The notes beneath the pieces were generated by a model. The model ran no database searches and was not told the origin of the DNA. It saw nothing but the letters and a program-made list of their open reading frames with translations. DNA of 5,921 nt, from the NCBI GenBank assembly GCA_026388755.1, contig JAPLJE010000510.1, positions 1,867-7,787 of the forward strand, written 5' to 3'. Shown here piece after piece: positions 4,822-5,921 of this stretch (positions within the stretch are counted from its first letter, which is position 1; every line of letters starts with the position of its first letter). The position numbers were made by a program, and so were the translations under genes. Source of the stretch: Deltaproteobacteria bacterium. Its GTDB lineage: Bacteria; Desulfobacterota; Desulfobacteria; Desulfobacterales; Desulfatirhabdiaceae.

Positions 4822-5921
4822 GCCGCTGCCTGCTGCTGATAGAGGTATTTCTGAAAGCCGCTGAACACCTTACCGATCTCCTCCGGCCTGCCAAGATCAG
4901 CCACGGCATCGGCAATCGAGCCGTGATATTTAAGCCGAAGAAGGGGCGTCAACTTCCCTTGATCGAGTTCTCCCACGCCGACGCGCACATAATGTGACAG
5001 CACGAAAGCGAGAAAAACCTGCTGTTTGCTGTTAAAGTGCGTGCTGATGATGATCTTGGCCTTTGCGGCGCGCTCTTCACGGGTAAGCGGCGCCAGGGCA
5101 TATGCCACATGCGCCAGGACATCGAACAGATCGCTCTTTTCCGCGTCGATGATTTTCTGCATTTCGGCAAGCTGATCCTTGCCGAAGCCTTTCTCGGCCA
5201 ATCCCTCCAGTAACTTCCTGCGTGTATCCGGCACGCTCCACAAGGCCCGCAGCTCATTTTCGTCCCTGAAGAACTCCGGCAGTTTGCCAAAGAGTGCTTC
5301 CAGGAACTGCTGAGCGGACATCGGTGTGCCGTCCGGATGCCAGAAGCTTGTCACCATCATGTGCTGGATGGTGCGAGCCTTGCCGTCGGCGAGTTTGACC
5401 TTGATCTGCTGCTGCTTCTGAACTTCCGCCGCCATTTCGCGTGTCTTGGCGGACGGACGCGGTGACCACGCCAGCCTCGGTTCGTTCGGTTCCAGCTCGA
5501 TGGGCTCGCCGTCCCACTCCAGATCGCTGAAATGGTGATGGGCCTTCACGAAGTCATAGATGGTGAAATATTCCTTGCCGTCATAGAGCCGTGTGCCGTG
5601 CCCGATGATCTGCTTGAACTCGATCATCGAATTAATCAGACGCATCAGAATGATGTTGCGAACATTGCGCGCATCCACGCCGGTCGAAAGCTTCTGCGAG
5701 GTGGTCAGAATGGTGGGAATGGTTTTCTCGTTATCCTGAAATTCCCTCAGGTGCTGATTGCCCAGAGCGCCGTCGTTGGTCGTTACCCGCTGGCAGTAGT
5801 TCGGGTCGGTGCTGGTCTTTATCTGGTTGATGAGGTCGCGAACCGCCAACGCGTGCGCCTGGGTGGCGCAGAAGACCAGCGTTTTCTCGCGCTGGTCGAT
5901 CAGCGACATGAAGATTTCAAC
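4818..5921 (-). CDS. hsdR: type I restriction enzyme R subunit (HsdR), C-terminal part (5' end outside window)
   Basis: The motor and DNA-cleavage subunit of a type I restriction-modification complex, acting with HsdM and HsdS to translocate and cut unmodified DNA. The frame is open to the right edge (VEIF precedes the ATG at 5909), so the nuclease domain and helicase motifs I-III lie outside. Numbering from that ATG: KTLVFCATQAHA (9-20, motif IV region), TILTTSQKLSTGVDARNVRNI (66-86, motif V), FKQIIGHGTRLYDGK (98-112, motif VI), FTIYDFVKAHHHF (115-127), then an EcoEI_R_C-type C-terminal domain (about 150-363) ending naturally with FSGFQKYLY. Oddity: motif VI has His104 (codon at 5598-5600) where relatives usually have Arg (GRGTR). 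The stop at 4818 overlaps a possible small ORF. The hsdM and hsdS genes are not in the window. G+C is high compared with the nuclease gene. Identification is very secure; activity of this copy is uncertain. Confidence 0.95.
   Translation of the reverse strand, partial: VEIFMSLIDQREKTLVFCATQAHALAVRDLINQIKTSTDPNYCQRVTTNDGALGNQHLREFQDNEKTIPTILTTSQKLSTGVDARNVRNIILMRLINSMIEFKQIIGHGTRLYDGKEYFTIYDFVKAHHHFSDLEWDGEPIELEPNEPRLAWSPRPSAKTREMAAEVQKQQQIKVKLADGKARTIQHMMVTSFWHPDGTPMSAQQFLEALFGKLPEFFRDENELRALWSVPDTRRKLLEGLAEKGFGKDQLAEMQKIIDAEKSDLFDVLAHVAYALAPLTREERAAKAKIIISTHFNSKQQVFLAFVLSHYVRVGVGELDQGKLTPLLRLKYHGSIADAVADLGRPEEIGKVFSGFQKYLYQQQAAA

Noticed and set aside
4733..4915. 60-codon minus-strand frame overlapping the hsdR end, with a protein-like tail
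   Set aside because: Most of it is out of frame within hsdR, whose own C-terminus is complete. The final part in the gap looks protein-like but has no start of its own and no recognised relative.

Overview
The window looks like bacterial chromosome from an anaerobe, most plausibly a sulfate-reducing or related Desulfobacterota (former Deltaproteobacteria). That placement is inferred from gene style: an acyl-CoA ligase, a QueG-like iron-sulfur protein fused to SCP2, a MOSC protein with a CHKKC motif, and a TauE/SafE permease. No rRNA or other phylogenetic marker is present. Coding density is high, and every gene except the leftmost is on the minus strand.

Layout, left to right. (1) 1-860, plus strand: the C-terminal part of an AMP-forming acyl-CoA ligase whose start lies outside the window. 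(2) 898-2238, minus, convergent with it: a 446-aa iron-sulfur protein with a QueG/reductive-dehalogenase-like core, eight suitably placed cysteines and a C-terminal SCP2 (sterol carrier, lipid-binding) domain. (3) 2258-2695, minus: a single-domain MOSC protein, 19 bases upstream of the iron-sulfur gene and probably cotranscribed with it. (4) 2761-3768, minus: a visibly more AT-rich gene for a protein with a PD-(D/E)XK-nuclease-like N-terminus and a PUA/EVE-like C-terminus, a candidate restriction or defence nuclease. (5) 3769-3958: an intergenic stretch holding an imperfect inverted repeat and a 13-codon remnant of a second copy of the iron-sulfur gene's start, ribosome-binding site included. 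(6) 3959-4726, minus: a TauE/SafE-family permease. (7) 4818-5921, minus: the C-terminal part of a type I restriction endonuclease subunit (HsdR), whose start lies beyond the right edge. A possible 32-codon ORF bridges hsdR and the permease with ATGA overlaps at both ends.

Functionally there are two themes. The MOSC and QueG-like/SCP2 pair suggests cofactor- or redox-linked metabolism of a lipid-like or CoA-bound substrate, with the acyl-CoA ligase as a possible but unproven neighbour in the same metabolism. The HsdR and nuclease genes look like accessory defence genes. The roughly 70-base imperfect direct repeat (2200-2270 and 3885-3954) flanking the nuclease-MOSC segment shows that the region was rearranged by duplication followed by decay or insertion.

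The points most worth a second look are this duplicated gene start, the nuclease/PUA-like fusion, the QueG-like/SCP2 fusion, and an Arg-to-His change in helicase motif VI of HsdR. No tRNA, rRNA, CRISPR array, transposase or integrase was seen.
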